32,250 bases of DNA from an uncultured Oscillospiraceae bacterium (GTDB lineage Bacteria > Bacillota > Clostridia > Oscillospirales > Oscillospiraceae). Every line of letters starts with the position of its first letter. The first letter of the stretch is position 1. Below, in pieces: positions 16,130-22,964 of this stretch. The position numbers and the translations under genes were made by a program. Location: the NCBI GenBank assembly GCA_947628805.1, contig CANRBG010000016.1, forward strand, positions 1-32,250. Direction: 5' to 3'. The notes beneath the pieces were generated by a model. It saw nothing but the letters and a program-made list of their open reading frames with translations, had not been told where the DNA came from and ran no database searches.

Positions 16130-16693
16130 ATAGCGAACATGACACATCCTCTCAACGAGGATATCCGGGAACCGCAGGTGCGGCTGATCGCCGACGACGG
16201 CGAGCAGCTGGGGATCATGTCCTCGGATGAGGCGCTGAAGATCGCCGAGGAGCGGGACCTTGACCTGGTGATGATCTCCCCCCAGGCGAAGCCGCCTGTG
16301 TGCAAGATCATGGACTACGGCAAGTATCGTTTCGAGCAGTCCAAGCGGGAGAAAGAGGCCCGGAAGAACCAGCACGTCATTGAGGTCAAGGAGATACGCA
16401 TGTCGCCGTCCATCGGCGAGAACGACTTCTTGGTCAAGCTTCGCAACGGCCAGAAATTCCTGGCCGAGGGCAACCGCCTGAAGGTAACGGTGCGGTTCCG
16501 CGGCCGTGAGATGGCGCATACGGACCTGGGCAGGCAGCTTCTGGAGCGGTTTGCCGCGGAGTGCGCCGAGATCGCCAAGTTAGACAAGGGCGCCAAGCTG
16601 GAGGGCCGGCTCATGACCGAGTTCCTCTCGCCCAAAGCCCAGACCCCGCCTAAGAAACAGCCCAAGCAAGAAAAAGCAAAGGAGACGAACTGA
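16130..16693 (+). CDS. infC: Translation initiation factor IF-3
   Basis: IF-3 binds the 30S subunit and checks start codon-anticodon pairing. The 187-residue protein has the N domain (INExIR-like PLNEDIREPQVRLI, LDLVMISPQAKPPVCKIMDYGKYRFE), the lysine-rich linker (QSKREKEARKNQ) and the C domain (VKEIRMSPSIGENDF, VTVRFRGREMAH). A short basic tail follows (PPKKQPKQEKAKE). The Shine-Dalgarno AGGAGGT at 16114-16120 is nine bases before ATA at 16130. The first in-frame ATG is 18 bases away, too far. infC genes typically use a rare start codon such as ATT that IF-3 itself discriminates against, so ATA is the likely start. It is the first gene of the ribosomal operon. Confidence 0.92.
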   Translation: MANMTHPLNEDIREPQVRLIADDGEQLGIMSSDEALKIAEERDLDLVMISPQAKPPVCKIMDYGKYRFEQSKREKEARKNQHVIEVKEIRMSPSIGENDFLVKLRNGQKFLAEGNRLKVTVRFRGREMAHTDLGRQLLERFAAECAEIAKLDKGAKLEGRLMTEFLSPKAQTPPKKQPKQEKAKETN

Positions 16694-16694
16694 T

Positions 16695-16898
16695 ATGCCG
16701 AAACTGAAGACCCACAGCGCTTCCAAAAAGCGTTTTTCCCTGACCAAGAACGGCAAGGTCAAGCGCGCCCACGCCTTCAAGAGCCATCTGCTCAACGGCC
16801 ACGGCAAGACCACCAAGCGTAAGCGCGGCCTGCGCAAGGGCGCCTACGCCGACAGCACCAATGCCGCCACCGTCAAGCGCATGATCCCGTACAAATAA
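16695..16898 (+). CDS. rpmI: 50S ribosomal protein L35
   Basis: The 67-residue, very basic protein starts MPKLKTHSASKKRF and contains the AFKSHLL, RKRGLRKG and VKRMIPYK signatures of L35. Its ATG is one base after the infC stop and its ribosome site (AAAGGAGA) lies in the end of infC. Gene order infC-rpmI-rplT is the conserved bacterial order. Confidence 0.97.
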   Translation: MPKLKTHSASKKRFSLTKNGKVKRAHAFKSHLLNGHGKTTKRKRGLRKGAYADSTNAATVKRMIPYK

Positions 16899-16913
16899 GG
16901 AGGATAACGAAAG

Positions 16914-17267
16914 ATGGCACGTATCAAGGGCGCGATGATGACGCGCAAGCACAGAAATAAAGTCCTTGGCATGGCCAAGGGTTACTGGGGCAGCAAGTCC
17001 CGTCACTATAAGATGGCTAACCAGGCCGTGATGAAGAGCCTGCGTTACGCCTATGTGGGCCGCAAGCAGCGCAAGCGCGATTTCCGCCAGCTTTGGATCG
17101 CCCGCATCAGCGCGGCCTGCAAGCTCAACGGCATCAACTACTCCCGCTTCATGTACGGTCTGAAGCAGGCCGGCGTGCAGATGAACCGGAAGATGCTGTC
17201 CGAGACCGCGATCAACGACCCCGCCGCTTTCACCGCCCTGGTGGAGAAGGCCAAGGCCGCTCTGTGA
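16914..17267 (+). CDS. rplT: 50S ribosomal protein L20
   Basis: The protein has 117 residues, basic, with [59 protein letters not shown] and [15 protein letters not shown]20 is needed early in 50S assembly and in Firmicutes represses this operon through the leader RNA. The start is ATG at 16914 behind AAGGAGG, 15 bases after rpmI. A strong terminator follows 16 bases after the stop. Confidence 0.97.
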   Translation: MARIKGAMMTRKHRNKVLGMAKGYWGSKSRHYKMANQAVMKSLRYAYVGRKQRKRDFRQLWIARISAACKLNGINYSRFMYGLKQAGVQMNRKMLSETAINDPAAFTALVEKAKAAL

Positions 17268-17282
17268 GATAAAAGCAACGAT

Positions 17283-17311
17283 CCCCCGTCCAACGGACGG
17301 GGGACCTTTTT
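17283..17311 (+). terminator. Rho-independent terminator of infC-rpmI-rplT
   Basis: CCCCCGTCC (17283-17291) and GGACGGGGG (17295-17303) form a perfect 9-bp stem with an AAC loop, followed by ACC and five T. Confidence 0.92.
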
Positions 17312-17323
17312 ATAAAAAAGACG

Positions 17324-17361
17324 CCGCGCCGCTCCATCGGAGCGGCGCGGGATCATTTTTT
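17324..17361. terminator. Bidirectional terminator between rplT and abrB-like gene
   Basis: CCGCGCCGCTCC (17324-17335) pairs with GGAGCGGCGCGG (17339-17350), loop ATC. On plus it is followed by GATCATTTTTT; on minus by GTCTTTTTTATA. It should end the convergent abrB-like transcript and back up the rplT terminator. Confidence 0.88.
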
Positions 17362-17370
17362 GACGGATGG

Positions 17371-17616
17371 TCAGGACCGTTCAGCCAATGTGCTGATACA
17401 GGCGGTGCAGACGTTCTTGCCTTTGTAGGTGATGATATTCTTGGAGCTGTCGCAGAACACGCAGGCGGGCTGATATTTCTTCAGCATGATGGTGTCCTCG
17501 GAGACGAAGATCTCCAGGGCGTCCCGTTCCGCGATGTCCAGTGTCCGCCGCAGCTCGATGGGCAATACGATGCGACCCAATTCGTCCACCTTTCGCACGA
17601 TACCGGTAGACTTCAT
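17371..17616 (-). CDS. AbrB-family transition-state regulator with CxxC/CxxC tail
   Basis: The 81-residue protein has an N-terminal SpoVT/AbrB swapped-hairpin DNA-binding domain, MKSTGIVRKVDELGRIVLPI then ELRRTLDIAERDALEIF, nearly identical in pattern to B. subtilis AbrB. Residues ~52-75 differ from B. subtilis: CVFCDSSKNIITYKGKNVCTAC holds two CxxC pairs and looks like a small zinc ribbon, as in many clostridial homologues. ATG at 17616 follows GGGGGAG; the frame upstream has no ribosome site. It probably represses post-exponential and sporulation genes. The 180-bp gap upstream (17617-17796) holds AT-rich sequence but no promoter I can name with confidence. Confidence 0.9.
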   Translation of the reverse strand: MKSTGIVRKVDELGRIVLPIELRRTLDIAERDALEIFVSEDTIMLKKYQPACVFCDSSKNIITYKGKNVCTACISTLAERS

Positions 17617-17796
17617 ACGATCTCCCCCTATACCAGATATTCCTATGGAGAAACCTACCATACTAAACGGCGAAAGTCAACGGGGCAGAGAGGCCGCCGA
17701 TGCAAGTTTGTTAAATATTGACTATACGTTACCTTTCGGGAAAAACCAGAAAAAGGAAGAGAATCAAAAAATTACCAAAACCGACCGGCGTCCGCC

Positions 17797-19461
17797 TCAC
17801 ATGGACTCCGGCGCGGACACGCCCAGGATGCCCAGGGCGTTGGACAGGATCTGCTTCACGGCGGCGGCCAGGGCCAGCCGGGACCGGGCCAGGTCGGGCT
17901 GTTCGCCCCGGATGCGGCAGGCGTTATAGAACTTATGGAACCGGGAGGCCAGCTCCGTGGCGTAACGGTTGATACGGGAGGGGTCCAGCTCCGCCGCCGC
18001 GCCCCGTATCTCCCCGGGGAAGGCGGCGATGGCCCGGATGAGCTCCCGCTCCTGGACCGTGGTCAGCACCGACGCGTCCGCCTGCTCCGCCGGGGCCAGG
18101 CCGTCGGCGGCCAGGGTGGCCAGCAGGGAGCAGATCCGGGCGTGGGCGTACTGGACATAGTAGACCGGATTCTCGCTGTCCTGGCGCACCGCCAGGTCCA
18201 GGTCGAATTCCAGGTGGCTGCCGGGGCTGGCGTTGAAGAAGTACCGGCAGGGGTCTCGGCCGATCTCGTCCATCAGGTCCGCCAAGGTGAGGGCCTTGCC
18301 CGTGCGCTTGGAAACCTTCACGGTCTCGCCGTTTCTCGTCAGGCGAACCATCTGCATGATGAGAAAGTCCAGGTTTCGTCCGTTCAGGCCCAGCTCCGGG
18401 CACTGCATGGTCCGGCCGAAGCGGATGGCGTGGCCGTGGTGGTCCGCGCCCCACACGTCCACTACCCGGTCGAAGCCACGCTCCACGAATTTGTTGCGGT
18501 GGTAGGCGATGTCCACGGCGTAATAGGTCCAGGTGCCGTCGGCCCGGCGCATGCACTCGTCCTTGTCCGCGCCGAAGTCCGTGTTGCGAAGCCACAGCTG
18601 CCCGTCCTTTTCATAGGTATGGCCGGATCTGGTCAGGATGTCCACGGTCTCGGCCACATAGCCGGACTGGTGCAGCTCCGTCTCCAAAAACCATCGGTCA
18701 AAGGTGATGCCGTACCGCTCCAGGTCCGTCCGCATCCGTTCGATGTTTCGGGGCAGGCCGTAAGATACGAAGGCTGCCTGCCGGTCGGCGGGGGACATGG
18801 CGTCGTACTTGTCCCCGTCTTTTTCGTATATCTCCCGGGCCAGGTCTTTGATGTCGTCCCCGTGATAGCCGTTATCGGGGAACGCCACCGCGTCCTCCCC
18901 GTGGAGAAGCTGCAGATACCGGGCCTCCAGGGACTGGCCGAACAGCTCCACCTGGTGGCCGGCGTTGTTGACGTAGAACTCCCGCCACACGTCCCAGCCG
19001 GCCCAGTCCAGCACGGCGGCCATGGTGTCGCCCAGCACGCCGCCCCGGGCGTTGCCGATGGTCATGGGGCCAGTGGGGTTGGCGGAGACGAATTCCACCA
19101 TCACCCGCTTGCCGTTTCGCTGTTCCGCCCGGCCGTAGGCGTCCCCCTCGGTCTTCACCGCCTCCAGTACGGCGGAATACCAGCCGTCTCCCAGCCGGAA
19201 ATTCAAAAAGCCGGGGCCGGCGGCCTCGGCGGCGGTGAAAAAGGTCCCGTCCAAGGTCAGACCGGCCAGGACCTGGTCCGCGATGGCCCGGGGGCTCATG
19301 TGCAGAGCCTTGGCCCCGGCCATGGCGTGGTTGGCGGCGAAGTCGCCGTTTTCGGTGTTCTTGGGAATGGATACGGACCCGGACACGCCCTCCAGGGCGG
19401 GGACCGCTTTTTTGATCAGCTCGTCAACGCTGGATTTTGCCCGTTCGATCAGGTCAGCCAT
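17797..19461 (-). CDS. argS: Arginyl-tRNA synthetase
   Basis: This class I synthetase charges tRNA-Arg. Its 554 residues match the family. The N-terminal additive domain ends near residue 90. The ANPTGP signature leads into the HIGH box, which here reads TIGN (134-137) in GPMTIGNARGGVLGD. The family normally has H-x-G-H or H-x-G-N, so the first histidine is replaced. The second signature is VSKRTG (383-388), the usual ArgRS variant of KMSKS. WGADHHGH and the C-terminal anticodon-binding DALR domain (YVQYAHARICSLL to the end) are present. The ATG at 19461 overlaps the preceding gene by eight bases, so the two are coupled. No T-box leader is visible. Confidence 0.94.
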   Translation of the reverse strand: MADLIERAKSSVDELIKKAVPALEGVSGSVSIPKNTENGDFAANHAMAGAKALHMSPRAIADQVLAGLTLDGTFFTAAEAAGPGFLNFRLGDGWYSAVLEAVKTEGDAYGRAEQRNGKRVMVEFVSANPTGPMTIGNARGGVLGDTMAAVLDWAGWDVWREFYVNNAGHQVELFGQSLEARYLQLLHGEDAVAFPDNGYHGDDIKDLAREIYEKDGDKYDAMSPADRQAAFVSYGLPRNIERMRTDLERYGITFDRWFLETELHQSGYVAETVDILTRSGHTYEKDGQLWLRNTDFGADKDECMRRADGTWTYYAVDIAYHRNKFVERGFDRVVDVWGADHHGHAIRFGRTMQCPELGLNGRNLDFLIMQMVRLTRNGETVKVSKRTGKALTLADLMDEIGRDPCRYFFNASPGSHLEFDLDLAVRQDSENPVYYVQYAHARICSLLATLAADGLAPAEQADASVLTTVQERELIRAIAAFPGEIRGAAAELDPSRINRYATELASRFHKFYNACRIRGEQPDLARSRLALAAAVKQILSNALGILGVSAPESM

Positions 19462-19900
19462 TTGTCTTCTCTTTCACATTGATCTTGAATTTGTTCCGGC
19501 CCATGGGGGTGTGGTTGAAGTCGATGTCGTAGTCCAGCTCCATGGTGCCCCCGTGCTCGTCCAGCCGGGCGTCGATGCGGCGGGTGTCCACCCCCATGGT
19601 GGCGCTGCCGTAGGGGGTCTCATACAGGAAGAAGTCTTTCTGCCCCTCCCGGAACACCATCTCGGAGTTGAGGCTGCCCTCCCGGCGCAGGACCACGCCC
19701 ATGGGACTGATGGTGAAGGTGGTGCGGGTGCCGTCCAGCCCGGTCAGGTCGCTCTCCTCGTAGGTAAAGCGGCTCTCGCCGTTCTCAAAGCCGTACTGGC
19801 CCGCGGTCACCAGCTCCACCGCGTCCTTCTGGCCGGAGGGGTCCCGCTGGATACCGGTTATGGAAATGATAACGTCACGCATATTCATGTGGTCCATCAT
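19454..19900 (-). CDS. DUF1934 (YwiB-like) beta-barrel protein
   Basis: The protein has 148 residues with the DUF1934 pattern: DVIISITGIQ at the start, VELVTAGQYGFENGESRFTYEESDLTG, then TTFTISPMGVVLRREGSLNSEMVF and a closing IDFNHTPMGRNKFKINV. The family forms a calycin-like barrel of unknown function. In Bacillus ywiB also neighbours argS, so the pairing is conserved. The start is ATG at 19900, chosen because GGGGGAAG lies nine bases upstream; further Met codons follow at short distance. The stop lies inside the argS start region. Confidence 0.85.
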   Translation of the reverse strand: MMDHMNMRDVIISITGIQRDPSGQKDAVELVTAGQYGFENGESRFTYEESDLTGLDGTRTTFTISPMGVVLRREGSLNSEMVFREGQKDFFLYETPYGSATMGVDTRRIDARLDEHGGTMELDYDIDFNHTPMGRNKFKINVKEKTNG

Positions 19901-20040
19901 AATACAAAACTTCCCCCAACACAAGCAAAAAATAACAGTTGGAAGTGATTTTCCATTGACAAATCCGCACTTTTGTGGAACGATAGAGTAGAGGGAGCAG
20001 AGGCGCTGTGTTCCGCCGGAGCGGAGGCGGGATATAGCAC

Positions 20041-20064
20041 ATTATAGCATGAACGCGCTATAAT
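20041..20064 (+). promoter_or_regulatory. Inverted repeat overlapping a TATAAT box
   Basis: ATTATAGC (20041-20048) and GCTATAAT (20057-20064) are perfect complements around eight bases. The right arm ends in TATAAT (20059-20064), about 40 bases before the ribosome site of the next gene. It resembles an operator laid over a -10 box. The -35 region is poor, so activation or a non-consensus promoter is possible. Confidence 0.4.
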
Positions 20065-20121
20065 GCAAATAGGTGAACGGCCCGGCAGGGCTGTTGGACG
20101 CAACAAGAGGAGGTGAGCGGC

Positions 20122-20529
20122 GTGACGATCGATCTTACCGAAAAAGAGTTTCGGCGGCTTTTGGATCTTGTGTACGTGGGAGACTGGATACTCAACTCCG
20201 CAAGGGGCGAGGACCGCTTCGAGGACTATGACATGCTGCAGGAGAAGCTGTTCGCCTTGTGCCCCCAGGTAGGCATGACCGCGCTGGTGGAGCGCTGGCA
20301 GGGCCATGTGTTCCCCTCCCGGGCCTATGAGGAGGGGGGCATCCACGAGGCCATCGCGGACTATGAGGACGCGGTGTTCTTCGACATCCTGGCGGAGGAG
20401 CTTGCCCGCCGCGATATGGAGGGCGAGGGACTGGACGCCGGCAATGAGTCGGAGCTGATGAACCGCATCGAGGAGTATTACAGCGAATTTGAACAGCACG
20501 GCATCGACAACCTGACCGTGGAGCAATAG
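20122..20529 (+). CDS. Conserved protein of unknown function
   Basis: The 135-residue, acidic, soluble protein has no membrane segment and no motif I can name. It opens TIDLTEKEFRRLLDLVYVGDWIL, continues with EDYDMLQEKLFALCPQVGM, and ends in a Glu-rich helix (ESELMNRIEEYYSEFEQHG). I recall similar short proteins in Firmicutes, always uncharacterised. GTG at 20122 is taken as the start because the Shine-Dalgarno AGAGGAGGTG (20106-20114) is seven bases before it; an earlier GTG lies within the Shine-Dalgarno. It stands alone, with its own promoter region and terminator. Confidence 0.8.
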   Translation: MTIDLTEKEFRRLLDLVYVGDWILNSARGEDRFEDYDMLQEKLFALCPQVGMTALVERWQGHVFPSRAYEEGGIHEAIADYEDAVFFDILAEELARRDMEGEGLDAGNESELMNRIEEYYSEFEQHGIDNLTVEQ

Positions 20530-20537
20530 CCAACAGC

Positions 20538-20567
20538 GGCGCCCGGCGTTTTCCCGGGCGCCTTTTT
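20538..20567 (+). terminator. Rho-independent terminator
   Basis: GGCGCCCGG (20538-20546) and CCGGGCGCC (20554-20562) form a 9-bp stem followed by TTTTTAT, nine bases after the preceding stop codon. Confidence 0.9.
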
Positions 20568-20580
20568 ATCCTTGATAAGT

Positions 20581-21387
20581 TTACATAATATTATCCAGAT
20601 CCTCCACAGCACGCTCCAGGGTGAAGCCACGGCCACGGACCTCCTTCACCTGGGTGATGGTGATGAAGGCCGCCGGATCGATCTTCTGGACCAGCTCCTT
20701 GGCGGCGAACAGCTTCCGGTAGGGGATCACGCACAGCACCCCCATCTGGCTCTGGCCCAGCGCGCCGGTCTTGATGGGGACCATGGTGGCCCCGGCCTGC
20801 AGGCCGGTCAGGACGCGCCGGCGGATGGCCTCATACTGGCCGGAGATGATGAAAAGCTGTATCTGGGCCTGGCCCAGGATCATCACCTTGTCCAGCGCCA
20901 GAGACTCCAGCACCAGCACCACCAGCCCGTACAATATGGGCTCCGGCCGGGAGAACAGCGCCTGGCCGCCGATCACCAGCACGTCCATCAGATATACGCA
21001 GATGGACACGGGGATATGGGTCCACTTGTGGAGCATGAGACTGGCGATGTCCATCCCGCCGGTGGAGGACCCCACCCGCATTACGATCCCCAGGGCCACG
21101 CCCATCAGCACCCCGGCGAACAGCGCCGCCAGCAGGGCGTTATCGGTGAGGCGGTCTATGCCGGGGATACGCTGGACCAGCCCCAGGAACATCGGGTACA
21201 GCAGAGAGCTGGCCAGGGTGGTGGTCACCAGCTTCCGACCCAGGACCGCCCCGCCGGCCAGCAGCAGCAGTCCGTTCAGGACCAGCACGATGACGGCCAT
21301 GTCCACCCCCAGCAGCCGGGATAAAACGATGGCGAGACCGGTGGTACCCCCCATGATGATGTCATGGGGCATAATAAAAGCCGCCAC
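20581..21387 (-). CDS. YitT-family membrane protein (DUF161 + DUF2179), start uncertain
   Basis: This is an integral membrane protein with the YitT repeat (IMPHDIIMGGTTGLAIVLSRLLG, VGSSTGGMDIASLML) and a C-terminal cytoplasmic DUF2179 domain (TMVPIKTGALGQSQMGVLCVIPYRKLFAAKELVQKIDPAAF then ITITQVKEVRGRGF). The function of the family is unknown. The first usable start codon is GTG at 21387, but that cuts the first membrane helix in half. The same frame is open for 28 more codons with family-like sequence (IDRIKKDLPGSLWTAFCILA) back to an ATC at 21471, eight bases after AAGGAG, and then hits a stop. With that extension the length is 296, close to the family norm. Either a rare ATC start or a one-base deletion after an ATG at 21479 would explain this. 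Confidence 0.8.
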   Translation of the reverse strand: MAAFIMPHDIIMGGTTGLAIVLSRLLGVDMAVIVLVLNGLLLLAGGAVLGRKLVTTTLASSLLYPMFLGLVQRIPGIDRLTDNALLAALFAGVLMGVALGIVMRVGSSTGGMDIASLMLHKWTHIPVSICVYLMDVLVIGGQALFSRPEPILYGLVVLVLESLALDKVMILGQAQIQLFIISGQYEAIRRRVLTGLQAGATMVPIKTGALGQSQMGVLCVIPYRKLFAAKELVQKIDPAAFITITQVKEVRGRGFTLERAVEDLDNIM

Positions 21388-21549
21388 CGTGAAGGCCAGC
21401 AGACAGTTGCCCGCCAGAATGCAGAACGCGGTCCACAGGGATCCTGGCAGATCCTTTTTGATCCGGTCGATACGATCATCTCCTTGCGCTTGTGTTCACA
21501 GGAGAGTATATGCTAAAATCCTGATTTTGGCAAATATTCCGGGCGGGCC

Positions 21550-21578
21550 GCATAAAACCCGCCTTTTGCCGCACAATA
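21550..21578 (+). promoter_or_regulatory. Sigma-G/F-like promoter of spoVAC
   Basis: GCATA (21550-21554) and CACAATA (21572-21578) with a 17-base spacer fit the forespore consensus (G-x-ATA ... CAxxxTA). The -10 ends 17 bases before the spoVAC ATG, so the leader would be very short. spoVA genes are sigma-G dependent in Bacillus. Confidence 0.45.
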
Positions 21579-21595
21579 GAGGCGGTGATAAAAAT

Positions 21596-22036
21596 ATGAA
21601 CATGACCAACCGGGAATATAACGAATATATCAAGGGCATGGCTCCCAAATCGCCCCTGGCGGGGGATCTGGTCAAGGCCTTTGTGGTAGGCGGGCTCATC
21701 TGCTGCCTTGGCGAGGGGCTGAGCATGCTCTATCAGGACTTCGCGGGCCTGGCCCAGGAGGACGCCGCCACGGCGGTGAGCATGACGCTGGTGTTCCTGT
21801 CCGCGCTGCTGACGGGCCTGAACGTGTACGACAAGCTGGCCCGGTTCGCCGGGGCGGGGACCCTGGTGCCCATCACGGGCTTTGCCAACTCCGTGGTGAG
21901 TCCGGCCCTGGAATTCAAGACCGAGGGGTTCATCCTGGGCACGGCGGCGAAGATGTTCACCATCGCCGGGCCGGTGATCACCTTCGGCATCACCGCCAGC
22001 GTGATCTATGGCCTCATCCTGTGCCTGCTGCAATGA
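21596..22036 (+). CDS. spoVAC: Stage V sporulation protein AC
   Basis: SpoVAC is a forespore membrane channel subunit that takes up dipicolinic acid in sporulation and releases it in germination. The 146 residues show the family pattern: YNEYIKGMAPKSPLAGDLVKAFVVGGLICCLGEG, LVFLSALLTGLNVYDKLARFAGAGTLVPITGFANSVVSPALEFKTEGFILG, and a last hydrophobic helix. The start is ATG at 21596 with AGGCGGTGA upstream. spoVAC usually sits with spoVAD and spoVAE; here neither is adjacent, and the next gene is on the opposite strand. The gene is complete and proves a spore-forming lineage. Confidence 0.93.
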   Translation: MNMTNREYNEYIKGMAPKSPLAGDLVKAFVVGGLICCLGEGLSMLYQDFAGLAQEDAATAVSMTLVFLSALLTGLNVYDKLARFAGAGTLVPITGFANSVVSPALEFKTEGFILGTAAKMFTIAGPVITFGITASVIYGLILCLLQ

Positions 22037-22064
22037 AAAAGGTCCCCGCCCAATGGGCGGGGAC
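22036..22064 (-). terminator. Terminator for the minus-strand binding-protein gene
   Basis: GTCCCCGCCC (22042-22051) and GGGCGGGGAC (22055-22064) form a 10-bp stem. On the minus strand it is followed by CTTTTT, reaching the spoVAC stop codon, so it ends transcription of the 22082-22873 gene. On plus there is no T-run. Confidence 0.75.
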
Positions 22065-22081
22065 GCGGGCGTTCGTTTGAT

Positions 22082-22873
22082 TCATTTCATGTGGTACGCC
22101 GCCACCACGCTGGAGACCAGGATGCCGTCCACCTCTCCCAGCATGAGGGCGTTGAACAGGCCGTCGGTATTGGTCTGATAAATGACGGAGCCCAAGTCCT
22201 CCACAAAGCCCTTGTTCTGGTACAGCACGTCCTGATCCGCCACGGTGACGCCCAGGATCTTGCCCTTGAGATTACCCCGGCGGCGGATGTTGCTGCCGGA
22301 GCGGGATACCAGCACGTACTGGCTGGTCAGGTAGGCGGGGGAGTAGTCGAAGTCTGTGGACAGGTCCGCCTCGGGTACCGCCATGGCGATGTCGATGTTG
22401 CCGGCGTTCAGCTCGATCTCCGCGTCGGTGATGTCGATGGGATAGAAGGTGACGCCCCAGCCAAGGTAGCCGCAGATGTAGGTGATCAGGTCGATGTCGA
22501 AGCCCAGGAAACTGTCGTTCTGGATATAGCTCATGGGCACGTTGCCCAGATCCACTCCCACGGTGACGAAGCGCTGCTCCCGCTCTTCGCCCAGCTCCGC
22601 CAGCGCGTCGGCGTCGCCCTTGACGCTGATCAGGTTCTCCCCGAACCACTTGACGGACAGGGACCGCAGGGTGTTGGTGGCGGCCAGCTCCTTCATGGCC
22701 GCGGACACGAATTGCTGCAGATGGTCGCCCTTGCGGAAGGCGATGTAGTAGCTGCCCTCGCCGCTGTACTCGTCGATGACCCGATAGCCCCCCGCGCCGT
22801 AGCTGCAGCCGGCGGCGGGCAGAAGCATGGCAAGGCACAGGATAAGGCAGATACCGGCCCGCAGCGTCTTCAT
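22082..22873 (-). CDS. SBP_bac_3-like lipoprotein with apparently circularly permuted domain order
   Basis: This is an amino-acid-type binding lipoprotein of 263 residues: signal peptide with lipobox PAAGC (C23). Right after it, residues 41-79 (SYYIAFRKGDHLQQFVSAAM then KELAATNTLRSLSVKWFGE) are the segment that normally closes this family (YxIAFRKGD ... L..dGtl..i..KWFG). The family's usual beginning comes next: RFVTVGVDLGNVPMSYIQND, SFLGFDIDLITYICGYLGW, AGNIDIAMA (102-165). The second lobe follows (NLKGKILGVTVADQ, 201-214) and the chain ends at VDGILVSSVVAAYHMK, exactly where the closing segment would normally follow. The start is ATG at 22873 behind AAGGAGG. It lies downstream of an amino-acid ABC operon, so it may serve that transporter or act as a sensor. 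Confidence 0.85.
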   Translation of the reverse strand: MKTLRAGICLILCLAMLLPAAGCSYGAGGYRVIDEYSGEGSYYIAFRKGDHLQQFVSAAMKELAATNTLRSLSVKWFGENLISVKGDADALAELGEEREQRFVTVGVDLGNVPMSYIQNDSFLGFDIDLITYICGYLGWGVTFYPIDITDAEIELNAGNIDIAMAVPEADLSTDFDYSPAYLTSQYVLVSRSGSNIRRRGNLKGKILGVTVADQDVLYQNKGFVEDLGSVIYQTNTDGLFNALMLGEVDGILVSSVVAAYHMK

Positions 22874-22895
22874 GGCGCATCCTCCTTAAAAAAGT

Positions 22896-22923
22896 AAAAG
22901 CCGCACGCGATCGTGCGGCTTTT
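22896..22923. terminator. Bidirectional terminator-like stem between ABC operon and permuted binding protein
   Basis: AAAAGCCGCACG (22896-22907) and CGTGCGGCTTTT (22912-22923) form a 12-bp stem with a CGAT loop. On minus it is followed by ACTTTTTT. It lies 41 bases after the ATPase stop and only 22 bases before the next gene's ATG, so that gene is reached by read-through or by a promoter overlapping the stem (TATACT at about 22932-22927). Confidence 0.8.
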
Positions 22924-22964
22924 ATAGTATACGAAAACGGATGTAAAATCAAGGGGCTGTCCGG

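Noticed and set aside
19901-20121. T-box leader for the DUF1934-argS transcript
   Set aside because: No T-box bulge sequence (AGGGTGGNACCGCG-like) or antiterminator stem is visible on the minus strand.
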